64,000 nt of DNA, from contig NZ_JARVWP010000003.1 of assembly GCF_029846235.1 (NCBI RefSeq), positions 186,001 through 250,000 of the forward strand. Reading direction: 5' to 3'. The notes beneath the pieces are model-generated. The model saw only the letters and a list, made by a program, of their open reading frames with translations, was not told the origin of the DNA and did not search any database. Shown piece by piece: positions 8,715 through 16,894 of this stretch. The DNA comes from Bradyrhizobium sp. CER78. GTDB lineage: Bacteria; Pseudomonadota; Alphaproteobacteria; Rhizobiales; Xanthobacteraceae. Position numbers and translations under genes: made by a program. The number at the start of each line of letters is the position of its first letter. Position 1 is the first letter of the stretch.

Positions 8715-8879
8715 CTAGGGCTTTGCCGTCGCCTCGCTGCCGTCGCCCTCGACCGCGGCGCCTTGCGGATCAGCCGGATCGGCCGATGGAAAGATGCGGT
8801 CGTAATTGGCCCGGGCCTCGCGGATCAGACGCGCGCGCTCCAGTTCGGACTTCGAGATGAACTTGATGATCTCGCCCAT
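8715..8879 (-). CDS. 54-residue hypothetical protein
   Basis: This short gene was read by eye on the minus strand. The protein starts MGEIIKFISKSELERARLIR and continues with a helical RANYDRIFP segment before an acidic tail ending in KP. GGAG lies about seven bases before the ATG, giving good start support. It is soluble, with a mixed-charge helix followed by a disordered tail. The family is not recognised, though codon use and the ribosome site argue that it is real. Confidence 0.68.
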   Translation of the reverse strand: MGEIIKFISKSELERARLIREARANYDRIFPSADPADPQGAAVEGDGSEATAKP

Positions 8880-8963
8880 GTGCTCTCCAACGAGGGGGAA
8901 TTATCCAACCATCGGCGATGCAACCATCGTGCCTGATGGCTGCCCGGCCGACATGCGCGGCGC

Positions 8964-9224
8964 TTACCGGGGCGCCCGCGGCGCTATCCGCTGCTGGCTG
9001 AACGCCACGCGCGGATTGATGCCGCAATAGGCATCACGACCTGAGGCCGACGCCTGGCACTGCTCGTAGGTCTGATAGCCGCAATAGCCGGGATATCCCT
9101 CGTCCCTGCCCTGGATGCACCAGGGATAATCGTAGGGATCGGCCGCCGCCGGCTGCACCGAGCCGGCAATCCAGCTCATCCCGAGCGCCGTGAACGCGAC
9201 AAAAGCCCAACTCGTCCTGCCCAT
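8964..9224 (-). CDS. DUF3551-like small exported Cys-rich protein
   Basis: An 86-residue exported protein has a signal peptide (1-28, ending AAAD). The mature part has the pattern YPWCIQG, GYCGY, EQCQASASGRDAYCGINP, with regularly spaced Cys that probably form disulfides. This matches my memory of DUF3551, a family abundant in Bradyrhizobium genomes and of unknown role. AAGGAAG lies ten bases before the ATG at 9224; a longer frame to 9251 lacks such a site. Confidence 0.78.
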   Translation of the reverse strand: MGRTSWAFVAFTALGMSWIAGSVQPAAADPYDYPWCIQGRDEGYPGYCGYQTYEQCQASASGRDAYCGINPRVAFSQQRIAPRAPR

Positions 9225-9378
9225 GATCCTGCTTCCTTCGTCGATCGGCACCCAGCCGTCGATGTAGGTACGCCGGCGAGATCTGCGAGGTTTCTGCTTA
9301 CGGCCTCAAGAAGCTGTGACCCGGGCGCGACCGCGCGCATCAGGGGACAAGGGCCCCCGGATGGGATCGGGACCATAC

Positions 9379-9423
9379 AAAAAAACACGAGGCCCGGTGT
9401 GCCTAGGAGACCGGGCCTCGTGT
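9379..9423 (-). terminator. Strong intrinsic terminator
   Basis: A 14-bp perfect stem (9385-9398 with 9410-9423) is followed on the minus strand by seven T. It terminates the transcript of the dehydrogenase gene at 9524-10375. Confidence 0.9.
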
Positions 9424-9523
9424 CTGATGTCCCCCGCCTCGTGGCGGATCAGGTGTTGTGGTTACGCGAGCTTGCGCGCGCGATCCATCCCGGATGACTA
9501 CGGGGATCAGCCGCGCACGGACG

Positions 9524-10375
9524 TCACTTGCTGTAGCTGTAGAACCCCTGCCCGGTCTTGCGGCCGAGATGGCCGGCATCGACCATCTCCTTCAGCAGCG
9601 GCGCCGGCCGATATTTGGGATCGTTGAATCCGGTGTAGAACACTTCCATCACCGACAGCATGGTGTCGAGCCCGATCAGATCGGCGAGCGCGAGCGGTCC
9701 GATCGGATGGTTGCAGCCGAGCTTCATGCCGGCATCGATCTCCTCCGCGGTCGCAATGCCTTCCTGCAGCGCGAAGATCGCCTCGTTGATCATCGGGCAC
9801 AGGATGCGGTTGACCGCAAAGCCCGGGCTGTTCTTCGCGGTGATCGCGACCTTGCCGACGCGCTTGGCGAAGGCTTCGGCCTTGGCGACCGTATCGTCCG
9901 AGGTCTGCAAGCCCTTGATCAATTCGAGCAGTGCCATCACCGGGACCGGATTGAAGAAGTGCATCCCGATGAAACGGTCGGGACGATCGGTCGAGGCCGC
10001 CAGGCGGGTGATCGAGATCGACGAGGTATTGGTCGCGACCAGCGCGCTCGGCTTCAGCCCGGCGCAGAGATCCCTGAGGATCTTGACCTTGAGCTCCTCG
10101 TTCTCGGTCGCCGCCTCGATCACGAGATCGCAGGCGGCAAGCTTGGACTTGTCGGTGGTGGCAACGATCCGCGCGAGCGTCGCGTCGCGATCGGCGGCGG
10201 TCATCTTCTCCTTGGAGACCAGGCGATCGAGACTGCTCCCGACCGTCTTCAGGCCGCGCTGCACCGCCGCGTCCGAGATGTCCACCATGGTCACGTTCAG
10301 TCCTGCGGCCGCGCAGACCTGCGCGATGCCGTTGCCCATGGTTCCGGCGCCGATGATGCCAACCGTCTCGATCAT
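9524..10375 (-). CDS. hbdA: 3-hydroxybutyryl-CoA dehydrogenase
   Basis: The 283-residue protein is full length for the single-function bacterial 3-hydroxyacyl-CoA dehydrogenases. An N-terminal Rossmann fold carries [14 protein letters not shown] (residues 6-19) for NAD(H). [11 protein letters not shown] holds the catalytic His, and the C-terminal helical domain includes [11 protein letters not shown] and GCNHPIGPL. It oxidises (S)-3-hydroxybutyryl-CoA to acetoacetyl-CoA in butyrate/PHB-linked or beta-oxidation metabolism in the cytosol. It is transcribed alone and ends at the strong terminator at 9379-9423. Whether it prefers C4 or longer chains cannot be told from sequence. The 137 nt upstream show no clear regulatory site. 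Confidence 0.92.
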   Translation of the reverse strand: MIETVGIIGAGTMGNGIAQVCAAAGLNVTMVDISDAAVQRGLKTVGSSLDRLVSKEKMTAADRDATLARIVATTDKSKLAACDLVIEAATENEELKVKILRDLCAGLKPSALVATNTSSISITRLAASTDRPDRFIGMHFFNPVPVMALLELIKGLQTSDDTVAKAEAFAKRVGKVAITAKNSPGFAVNRILCPMINEAIFALQEGIATAEEIDAGMKLGCNHPIGPLALADLIGLDTMLSVMEVFYTGFNDPKYRPAPLLKEMVDAGHLGRKTGQGFYSYSK

Positions 10376-10512
10376 TGCGTTCGTTCCTCGCAGCTAGCGC
10401 GGCCGCACGGCCGCATCCTCAGAAAACGGCGGACCGTGGGGTCCGCGGATGGCGCAGGAATAGCAGTCCGGTCGGGTGGCCGATACAGGAGAAGTCGGTA
10501 CTCTGGTAACGT

Positions 10513-10704
10513 TTATTCAGGCCGCGGGGGCAGCGGTCGCCGTGGCGGCACGGTGGTGCGCGACGGCAGCTCGGTCCGCGGTGGATCGGCCATTCGCGAC
10601 GGCTCAAACACGCGATTGAGCCGCACGATCCACCAGGCCAGTCGCCCGTAGTTGCGGCGAAGTGCCGATCCGAATCCGTCGTCGATGTCCTGGTCACGAT
10701 CCAT
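10513..10704 (-). CDS. Small basic, proline-tailed hypothetical protein
   Basis: The 63-residue protein starts MDRDQDIDDGFGS, has a central RLAWWIVRLNRVFEP helix and a disordered Pro/Arg tail. The start is uncertain: AGGGG lies very close to the ATG at 10704, and ATG 10725 is an alternative. The amphipathic WWIVRLNRVF stretch could touch the membrane. No family is recognised. Confidence 0.48.
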   Translation of the reverse strand: MDRDQDIDDGFGSALRRNYGRLAWWIVRLNRVFEPSRMADPPRTELPSRTTVPPRRPLPPRPE

Positions 10705-10958
10705 ACCCCTATCGTTAACGTGCATCCTTGAAGGAACGGTGAGTGCCATCACGAGCTGTGCCGGCAATCGTTAGGAACTTGGCAACCATTTCGCGCAAGC
10801 CTCGGTGCGTTGACGGCGCCGGCACCGGCAATCTTGCGGATTGCATATTGAAGACCCTGCGCCGCAGCATCGCCATGGCGGTGCGACTCGCTTTTAGTTG
10901 ATCGAATTATCCGCGGAGCGCCGCGACATAAGGACATTAGACGACGAGGGCTACGCCC

Positions 10959-11108
10959 ATGCTTTCTGAAAAGTTCTTTTTGGTTCTCGAGACATTGCTC
11001 AACGGTCAGACCCATTCCGACGGAAGCCCGCGCGTGGTGAGCACTTCGCCCCACGTCCCGGTCAAGCTTCCGCGTGAAGGCAAGCCCGAAGGCAACCAGC
11101 CTCGCTAG
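10959..11108 (+). CDS. 49-residue hypothetical protein
   Basis: This short gene was read by eye. It begins MLSEKFFLVLETLLNG, an amphipathic helix, then a Ser/Pro/Gly-rich tail with PHVPVKLPREGKPEGNQ. ACGAGG lies ten bases before the ATG. The helix-plus-disordered-tail layout is typical of small conserved rhizobial proteins; function is unknown. The next 322 nt (11109-11430) contain nothing I can identify. Confidence 0.6.
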   Translation: MLSEKFFLVLETLLNGQTHSDGSPRVVSTSPHVPVKLPREGKPEGNQPR

Positions 11109-11430
11109 GCCGCTTGCGGGCGGCAGGTGAATCCACCGCCCATCCGAATTCTCGATCGCCGCGGCCACCACCCGGCCGAAGCGGGATCGTTGCTCTCAGC
11201 TTCGCCGGCCGGATCGATCGCCGTGACGTGCGAAGCCGATCGACGGCCTCGCACCCGATCGCGCTGGATTGCTGTGCACCGACGCGTGCGACGCCCGCTG
11301 ACGCAAGCGGTCGCATGCCTGCCGCACCCGATCTCCCCCGTCGTACACGCGCCTGAAGCAACATAGCGCTAGGTGAAGCGACGCGAATCAGCGTTACTTT
11401 GCAACTGATCACTTCGTGGGATTTGGCTGC

Positions 11431-11685
11431 ATGACCCAGCCCGGCGTGGATCAGAAGGTTTTGGATCAGAACATTCGCGAGCTGCAGGAATGGCTCCGCA
11501 ACGCCTGGCAGCAGCTTGCGGACCCCTCGCTCACCGCGTTCTCCCGCCGTGAACTGCGCAACCAGATGAAGCAGTGCAACGCCGATCTGCGCATGCAGCT
11601 GCAGGCCGCTTCCAAGCAAATGCTGAATCAGCCCGCGGCATCGGGCAAGATATTCGCCAAGCCTGAGCTGCGAATCCTCGCCTAG
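11431..11685 (+). CDS. Small helical cytoplasmic hypothetical protein
   Basis: An 84-residue all-helical protein with long amphipathic stretches (NIRELQEWLRNAWQQL, RELRNQMKQCNADLRMQ). It has no signal or membrane segment. The ATG at 11431 is the first that gives a sensible N-terminus. It could be a coiled-coil dimer. It is not recognised. Confidence 0.65.
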   Translation: MTQPGVDQKVLDQNIRELQEWLRNAWQQLADPSLTAFSRRELRNQMKQCNADLRMQLQAASKQMLNQPAASGKIFAKPELRILA

Positions 11686-11906
11686 AAGCGCTTCTGCGCG
11701 AAGCCGGAGCTTGCCGGCATTTCGCGTCGGCCGCATGCCGCGTCACAAGCGCCTGCGCGCCAAAATGCCGCGATCTCCTGCTGCATGCGCGCCATACGCA
11801 CCCTCTGCTTGTGCAGATACGCCCGACGGGGCACAGCAAAACCGCGCCGGTATGCCTATATTGGGCGTCGTCGAGCGGCCAACGCCGCCAAAGCTTAGGG
11901 ACTCCC

Positions 11907-13196
11907 GTGTTATATCTGGAACTTGCGATCGTGGCGGTCTTGATCGTCGTCAACGGTCTGTTGTCGATGTCGGAGCTTGCGATCGTTTCCTCCCGTCCGG
12001 CGCGGCTCGCGGCGCTGGTCGAACGCGGCGTCAGCGGTTCGCGCCGCGCACTGGCGCTGGCCTCCGATCCCGGCAAATTCCTGTCCACGGTGCAGATCGG
12101 CATCACGCTGATCGGCGTGCTGTCGGGCGCGTTTTCGGGTGCCACGCTCGGCCAGCGGCTCTCGCAATGGCTGTTCGAGCTCGGGCTGTCGGCAAACGTC
12201 GCCGATGCGGCCGGTGTCGGCATCGTGGTCGGCGTGATCACCTATGCCTCGCTGATCGTCGGCGAGCTGGTGCCGAAGCAGATCGCCCTGCGCGACCCGG
12301 AGCAGGTCGCCGTGCGGGTCGCCCCTGCGATGACCATGATGGCGCGGATGTCGCTGCCGCTGGTGTGGCTGCTCGACCGGTCCGGCAAGCTCTTGCTGTG
12401 GGTCCTCGGTCATCGCGAGGATGCGCTGGACCGTGTCAGCGAGGACGAGATCAAGACGCTGGTGGTGGAGGCCGAGAACGCCGGCGTGCTCGAGCCCGGC
12501 GAGAAGGAGATGATCGCCGGCGTGATGCGGCTCGGCGATCTTCCGGTCGGCGCCGTGATGACGCCGCGCCACGAGGTCAGCCTGATCGATCTCGCCGCCC
12601 CTGCGCCGGAGATCCTGGCGACGCTGCAAAAGAGCAATCACTCGCGCTGCGTGGTGTTCGACGGCAACCGCGATCATGCGCTCGGCATCGTGCAGGCCAA
12701 GGACGTGCTCGACGTCTACCTCGCCGGCCAGACGCCCGACATCCGTGCGCTGACGCGTGACGCGCCGATCATTCCCGAGACCGTCGACGCCCGCGACGTG
12801 GTCGCGATCCTGCGCGACTCCGCGGTGCATATCGGCCTCGTGCACGACGAGTACGGCACCTTCCAGGGTGTCGTGACCAGCGCCGACATCCTGGAAGCCA
12901 TCGTCGGCGCCTTCCATACCGAGGAAGGCCCGGCCGAGCCCGCCTATGTCAGGCGCGACGATGGCTCCTATCTGATCTCGGGCTGGATGCCGGCGCTCGA
13001 GTTCAGCGAACTGCTCGGCATCGTGCTGCCCTCGCCGCGGCCCTACCAGACCGCGGCCGGCTTCCTCTTGCATGCGTTCGGCGCTATTCCCGACACCGGC
13101 GCGAAGACCACCGCGCAGGGCTGGGAGTTCGAGATCGTCGACCTCGACGGCCGACGGATCGACAAGGTGCTGGCGAGCAAGCGGCCGGCGGTCTGA
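11907..13196 (+). CDS. CNNM/CBS-domain membrane protein (hemolysin-C / CorC family)
   Basis: The 429-residue protein has the standard order: an N-terminal DUF21/CNNM membrane domain with about four helices (1-190, containing the conserved SELA and P-K-Q turns), a CBS pair (about 205-325), and a C-terminal CorC_HlyC FAD-like domain (about 345-425, GWMPALEFSELLG). The family is linked to Mg2+/Co2+ efflux or homeostasis; the hemolysin name is historical. The start is GTG at 11907, with AGGGA upstream; upstream ATG frames would add a non-membrane tail. It appears monocistronic. The exact transported ion cannot be read from sequence. Confidence 0.87.
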   Translation: MLYLELAIVAVLIVVNGLLSMSELAIVSSRPARLAALVERGVSGSRRALALASDPGKFLSTVQIGITLIGVLSGAFSGATLGQRLSQWLFELGLSANVADAAGVGIVVGVITYASLIVGELVPKQIALRDPEQVAVRVAPAMTMMARMSLPLVWLLDRSGKLLLWVLGHREDALDRVSEDEIKTLVVEAENAGVLEPGEKEMIAGVMRLGDLPVGAVMTPRHEVSLIDLAAPAPEILATLQKSNHSRCVVFDGNRDHALGIVQAKDVLDVYLAGQTPDIRALTRDAPIIPETVDARDVVAILRDSAVHIGLVHDEYGTFQGVVTSADILEAIVGAFHTEEGPAEPAYVRRDDGSYLISGWMPALEFSELLGIVLPSPRPYQTAAGFLLHAFGAIPDTGAKTTAQGWEFEIVDLDGRRIDKVLASKRPAV

Positions 13197-13315
13197 CATT
13201 GCCAGCCGGCCGGCCTGTTGATAACGGGCAGGACAGCGAAACAGGCGGCCGCTGTGTGCTATCCGCATAACGGCCGCTGAAATCCCTCCGAGTAAACCCC
13301 ACGGAATAGATCCCC

Positions 13316-13915
13316 ATGCGCATTACCCTTGTCGGCTCCCGCCATTTCGGCGTGACGACCCTGAACATGCTGCGCGAGCACCACGTCACGCTGGTCAGGG
13401 TGGTCGTCCATGACGGCGAGGACCGGCTGGCGGCGGCAGCAAGGGCTGCCGGCATCGACGTCGTCGTCCAGGCCGATCCCAAGCTGGTGACCGCCGACGA
13501 GATCGCACCCGGCACCGACCTGATCGTGACCGCCCACAGCCATGCCCGCGTCAGCAAGGAGGCGCTTGCCGTGGCCAAGTTTGGCGGCATCGGCTACCAC
13601 CCGTCGCTGCTGCCCCGCCATCGCGGCATCGCAGCGGTGGAATGGACCATCAAGGAAGGCGATCCGATCGCCGGCGGCAGCATCTATCACCTCGCCGACC
13701 GCATGGACGCCGGTGCCATCGCCGCGCAGGACTGGGTGTTCGTCAAGAAGGGCGAAACCGCACGCGAATTGTGGGAGCGCGCGCTGGCGCCGCTCGGCCT
13801 GCGCCTGCTCGGCGAGGTCATCGACTACGGCAAGGTCAACGGCGCGCTGCCGGCCAAGCCGCAGGACGAGCAGTTTGCGACCAAGGCGCCCAATCTGAGC
13901 CCGGGCAAGCACTAA
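13316..13915 (+). CDS. Formyltransferase-fold protein, probable formyl-hydrolase-like variant
   Basis: A 199-residue single-domain protein of the formyl_trans_N fold. It keeps the HPSLLP loop (His95) and the distal Asp131 in MDAGAI, but the Asn of the usual N-x-H motif is Gly93 (GIGYHPSLLP). The spacing His95-Asp131 of 36 residues and the YHPSLLPRHRG wording match the hydrolase domain of 10-formyl-THF dehydrogenase, where Asn is also absent (Ile104). It therefore probably cleaves or moves a formyl group from 10-formyl-THF or an analogue, but not as tRNA or GAR formyltransferase. It is too short for Fmt, which has an extra C-terminal domain. The preceding gene ends 119 nt upstream; there is no pathway context. 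Confidence 0.75.
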   Translation: MRITLVGSRHFGVTTLNMLREHHVTLVRVVVHDGEDRLAAAARAAGIDVVVQADPKLVTADEIAPGTDLIVTAHSHARVSKEALAVAKFGGIGYHPSLLPRHRGIAAVEWTIKEGDPIAGGSIYHLADRMDAGAIAAQDWVFVKKGETARELWERALAPLGLRLLGEVIDYGKVNGALPAKPQDEQFATKAPNLSPGKH

Positions 13916-14108
13916 TCCGGACTTCGGTATCAAATTACCGCAATTCGACAGCCAGGGATCGGATTCTTCGTTCCCTACCCGGAACCGAATTCACCATGAT
14001 GTGTTTGAGTTCACAGGAACATTCGAGGACTCTCGCGACGCAGCAAATTTTGAACACATTGTGACAGGATAAGCCGCGTCATCACACGAAATGACAGGGA
14101 TTTGATTC

Positions 14109-14468
14109 ATGCGTTCGATCCGCATTCGCGACCTGATTTTGGTCACTTCGGTCGCTTCGGCTGCCGCGCTCACCGCAGCTCCCGCCTCCGCCCAGCAGCC
14201 TTATGACGGCCTTTGGAACGTCACCGTGGTCACCAAGACCGGCAGCTGCGAGCCGTCGCAGAGCTCGACCGTGACCGTCGCAGAAGGAAAGATCTCGGCG
14301 CAGGGCGCGGCGATCTCCGGCACCGTCGGCAGCGGGGGTCTTGTGCGAGTCTCAATCAATGGTGCATATGCGAACGGACAACTCAGTGGCAACTCCGGAT
14401 CGGGGAAGTGGAATGGGGCATCAGCTGGCGTACCGTGCAGCGGCCGATGGGAAGCGTCCCGTCAGTAA
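14109..14468 (+). CDS. Small secreted hypothetical protein
   Basis: This 119-residue protein has a signal peptide (1-27, ending ASAQQ) and a mature beta-rich domain starting PYDGLWNVTVV, with two Cys (SCEPS, VPCSGRW) that could form one disulfide. The N-x-V/Gly-rich repeats and WNGASAG near the end resemble the next gene, suggesting the two are relatives. The start is the first ATG. Its 3' end overlaps the following gene by 56 nt in another frame. Confidence 0.78.
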   Translation: MRSIRIRDLILVTSVASAAALTAAPASAQQPYDGLWNVTVVTKTGSCEPSQSSTVTVAEGKISAQGAAISGTVGSGGLVRVSINGAYANGQLSGNSGSGKWNGASAGVPCSGRWEASRQ

Positions 14469-14967
14469 GATCACCAGCGTATCGCGTTTCTTCGCCATCG
14501 CGCGGCGGCCAGCATTTGCAGCCGCCGCGTTTTTCGTGACTGCACTCGCGAGCACCGCGGGCCATGCCCAGTCCGGCCCGTTCGCCGGCATGGCGGGCAC
14601 CTGGTCGGGCGCCGGTTCGGTCATTCTTGACGACGGCTCCAGCGAGCGGATTCGCTGCCGTGCGACCTATCACGTCGGCGGGCCCAGGATGACCATGAAC
14701 CTGACCTGCGCTAGCGACGCCTACAAGTTCAACCTGGCGGCCGACGTGCAGGCCGAAGGCAGCGCGGTCACCGGCAATTGGAGCGAGGCGAGCCGCAATG
14801 TCAGCGGCGACCTGCGAGGTCGCGGCGGCGGCGGCAACTTCCAGGTCGTTGCCAGCGCCCCCGGCTTCAACGCCGACATCGCGATGCGCACCGCCGGCAA
14901 CAAGCAGTCCGTCACGATCAGGGCCGACAGCCAGTTCCGCGGCGCCAACATCACGCTGAGCAAGTAA
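14413..14967 (+). CDS. Secreted hypothetical protein related to its upstream neighbour
   Basis: The 184-residue frame has an unusually long n-region, then a hydrophobic core (about 34-50) ending GHAQ. The mature domain opens with FAGMAGTWSGAGSVIL and has DDGSSERIRCRATYHV, LTCASD and a Gly-rich RGRGGGG turn, consistent with a small lipocalin-like or beta-barrel domain. ATG 14413 is preceded by GGGGAAGTGGA. The overlap with the previous gene suggests translational coupling. It ends 19 nt before a strong terminator. Confidence 0.75.
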   Translation: MGHQLAYRAAADGKRPVSKITSVSRFFAIARRPAFAAAAFFVTALASTAGHAQSGPFAGMAGTWSGAGSVILDDGSSERIRCRATYHVGGPRMTMNLTCASDAYKFNLAADVQAEGSAVTGNWSEASRNVSGDLRGRGGGGNFQVVASAPGFNADIAMRTAGNKQSVTIRADSQFRGANITLSK

Positions 14968-14985
14968 TCCATCGATACGCCGACG

Positions 14986-15017
14986 AAAAAGCCCTCGGGT
15001 CATCCCCGAGGGCTTTT
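14986..15017 (+). terminator. Intrinsic terminator
   Basis: The stem GCCCTCGGG/CCCGAGGGC (14991-14999 with 15005-15013) is flanked by A5 on the left and T6 on the right. It closes the two-gene secreted-protein unit. The A/T flanks make it partly bidirectional, so it may also serve the minus-strand Rid gene. Confidence 0.9.
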
Positions 15018-15058
15018 TTGTCGGCTGCGTAGTCGCGATCGCTGACGCCTCAATGGCG

Positions 15059-15457
15059 CTATGCGGCAGGCACGAACGCCGTGACCTCGATCTCGACCTT
15101 GGCGCGCTGATCGACCAGGCCGTCGATATAGAGCAGCGTGGACGGCGGGAAATTACGCCCGAGCGTTTCCTTCCAGGCCGCACCGATACCGGCGCCCGCG
15201 GCCTCATACTCGCTGCGGCTGGTCAGGTACCAGGTCAGGCGGACGATATGCTCAGGACCGGCGCCGGCTTCGTTCAGGAGCTTGATGATGCGCTTGAGTG
15301 CGGTGCCGACCTGCGCGGCCATGTCGGGCGCATACTCGCCCTTCTCGTCGCCACCGGTCTGCCCCGCGAGCACGACCCATTTTCCCGGGGCGTCGAATGC
15401 GACACCGTGCGAGAAGCCGCGGGGTTTCGACCACTCGGCCGGTTGCAAGACACGCAT
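15059..15457 (-). CDS. Rid family protein (not the RidA enamine-deaminase type)
   Basis: The 132-residue protein is full length for the YjgF/YER057c/UK114 fold, with VVLAGQTGG near residues 28-36, VGTALKRIIKLLNEAG, and a C-terminal KVEIEVTAFV strand. The Arg that binds the 2-aminoacrylate carboxylate in RidA (around E. coli Arg105) aligns with Ser here (PPSTLLYIDG), so imine deamination in the classical sense is doubtful. It more likely belongs to one of the Rid4-7 groups, often found with catabolic or pyrimidine pathways. AGGAGG precedes the ATG at 15457. Confidence 0.82.
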   Translation of the reverse strand: MRVLQPAEWSKPRGFSHGVAFDAPGKWVVLAGQTGGDEKGEYAPDMAAQVGTALKRIIKLLNEAGAGPEHIVRLTWYLTSRSEYEAAGAGIGAAWKETLGRNFPPSTLLYIDGLVDQRAKVEIEVTAFVPAA

Positions 15458-15481
15458 GAGCTGATCCTCCTGATGATGATT

Positions 15482-15556
15482 GTCATTCCGGGGCGATGCG
15501 TCAGCATCGAACCCGGAATCTCGAGCTTCCGGGTTCGCTTCGCGCCCCGGAATGAC
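15482..15556. repeat. REP-like palindromic element, family A copy 1
   Basis: The outer arms GTCATTCCGGGGCG and CGCCCCGGAATGAC enclose an inner inverted repeat GAACCCGGAA...TTCCGGGTTC, giving a cruciform-like 75-nt element. A second copy lies at 25170-25245 in this window. Confidence 0.82.
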
Positions 15557-15673
15557 CGTCGATGCTTAGCATCGATCGCATGTCCGGCGCATCACCGCGT
15601 CGGCAGAATTGCGCGTTGCAAATTCGTATCAGCTCGCTGATACCGGGCGTCCCTTCTCACCTTGTTCCCCGTC

Positions 15674-16549
15674 ATGGATCGCACGCCCTCAAAGACTCGC
15701 GCAGCGCTATGGATGTCCGGTTGGCTCGCGCTGATGCTGATCGTGGCGGTGGCCGGCCGCGAGGCGACGCGCGAGGTCAACGTCTTCCAGCTGATGGCCG
15801 TCCGCGGCGTGCTCGGCTTCGTGATGCTGTATCCGCTGATCCACATCAATGGCGGGCTTGCGATCGTGAAGACCGCGCGCGTCCACGTCCACATCGCGCG
15901 CAACCTGATCCATTTCTGCGCGCAGCTCGGCTGGTTCTATGCGCTGACATTGATCCCGATCGGCCAGGTGGTCGCGATCGAATTCACGATGCCGATCTGG
16001 ACCGCGATCCTTGCGGCGAGCTTCCTCGGCGAACGGATGACATCCTGGAAGATCGTCGCGATCGTGCTCGGCGTGATCGGCGTGGTCGTGATCGTCCGGC
16101 CGGCGACCGGCGCGATCAATCCAGGCCAGCTGATCGCGCTCGCCGCAGCCGTCGGCTTCGGCATCTCGGTCGCCGTGGTCAAGTCGCTGACGCGCACCGA
16201 GCAGACGCTGACGATCATGTTCTGGATGCTGGTGGTGCAGTCGCTCGCCAGCATCGGGCCGGCGCTCTATGTCTGGACCTGGCCGCCGCTTTCCACCTGG
16301 GGCTGGCTCGCCGTGATCGCATTCTGCGGCACGTTCTCGCATTACTGCATGGCGCGCGCTTTGCTCCACGCGGACGCGACCGTCGTGATCCCGATGGATT
16401 TCGTCCGGGTGCCGCTCACCGCGATCGCCGGGTGGCTGATTTATGCCGAGCGGCTCGACGCCTATACGGTCCTCGGCGCGGCCATGATCCTGGCCGGCAA
16501 TCTCCTGAACCTGAAGCCGGGCGCGACAAGGCCGGCGCGCGCAAGATGA
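15674..16549 (+). CDS. EamA/DMT-family membrane exporter
   Basis: The 291-residue protein consists of ten predicted membrane helices in two EamA halves (about 20-150 and 165-285). It contains conserved segments of the drug/metabolite superfamily such as AIEFTMPIWTAILAASFLGERMT and the second-half FVRVPLTAIAGWLIYAERLD. It probably exports a small metabolite, amino acid or drug across the inner membrane; the substrate is not predictable. The ATG at 15674 lacks a strong ribosome site; TTG 15662 is an alternative start. Confidence 0.85.
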   Translation: MDRTPSKTRAALWMSGWLALMLIVAVAGREATREVNVFQLMAVRGVLGFVMLYPLIHINGGLAIVKTARVHVHIARNLIHFCAQLGWFYALTLIPIGQVVAIEFTMPIWTAILAASFLGERMTSWKIVAIVLGVIGVVVIVRPATGAINPGQLIALAAAVGFGISVAVVKSLTRTEQTLTIMFWMLVVQSLASIGPALYVWTWPPLSTWGWLAVIAFCGTFSHYCMARALLHADATVVIPMDFVRVPLTAIAGWLIYAERLDAYTVLGAAMILAGNLLNLKPGATRPARAR

Positions 16550-16637
16550 CCGCCGCGTTACGCCACGTCCAACGCCGCCGCTCCACCACAGCAAGAAGTC
16601 CGGGGATCATTCCGGGCTCCTTTGCTTGCGACGCGCG

Positions 16638-16877
16638 TTACTTGCCGGCGGCCTTGCGCAGCGCCGCGTTGATGCGGTCCTGCCAGCCGGGACCGCCTTC
16701 CTGGAAGTACTGCAGCACGTCCTGATCGATCCGCAGCGTGACCTGCTCCCGGACACCGGGGACGGCCACGGTCTTTGGCACCGCGTCAGCGACCTTGGTG
16801 GTGGCGCGTTTGAACGCCGCCTCGGCTTCGCTACGGGCATCGTTCAGGGTTCGCGGGCGCCTCGGCTGATCGGCCAT
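16638..16877 (-). CDS. BrnA-like antitoxin / DUF4415 DNA-binding protein, orphan
   Basis: The 79-residue protein has a disordered basic N-terminus and a C-terminal ribbon-helix-helix-like part, VTLRIDQDVLQYFQEGGPGWQDRINAALRKA, which is the hallmark of BrnA/DUF4415 antitoxins. No BrnT toxin (about 90 residues) lies on either side. It starts 17 nt after the cysK stop on the same strand, so it is probably co-transcribed with cysK. It could be a free-standing repressor or a remnant of a toxin-antitoxin pair. Confidence 0.78.
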   Translation of the reverse strand: MADQPRRPRTLNDARSEAEAAFKRATTKVADAVPKTVAVPGVREQVTLRIDQDVLQYFQEGGPGWQDRINAALRKAAGK

Positions 16878-16894
16878 ATCTTGGATCCTGTGTC

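Noticed and set aside
9458..10651. 397-residue plus-strand frame
   Set aside because: It mirrors the 3-hydroxybutyryl-CoA dehydrogenase gene, which has all family motifs; the mirror frame is Arg/Asp/Gly-rich.
11910..13268. 452-residue minus-strand frame
   Set aside because: Antisense of the CNNM/CBS gene; composition is shadow-like (HRR, GRD runs) and no start site fits.
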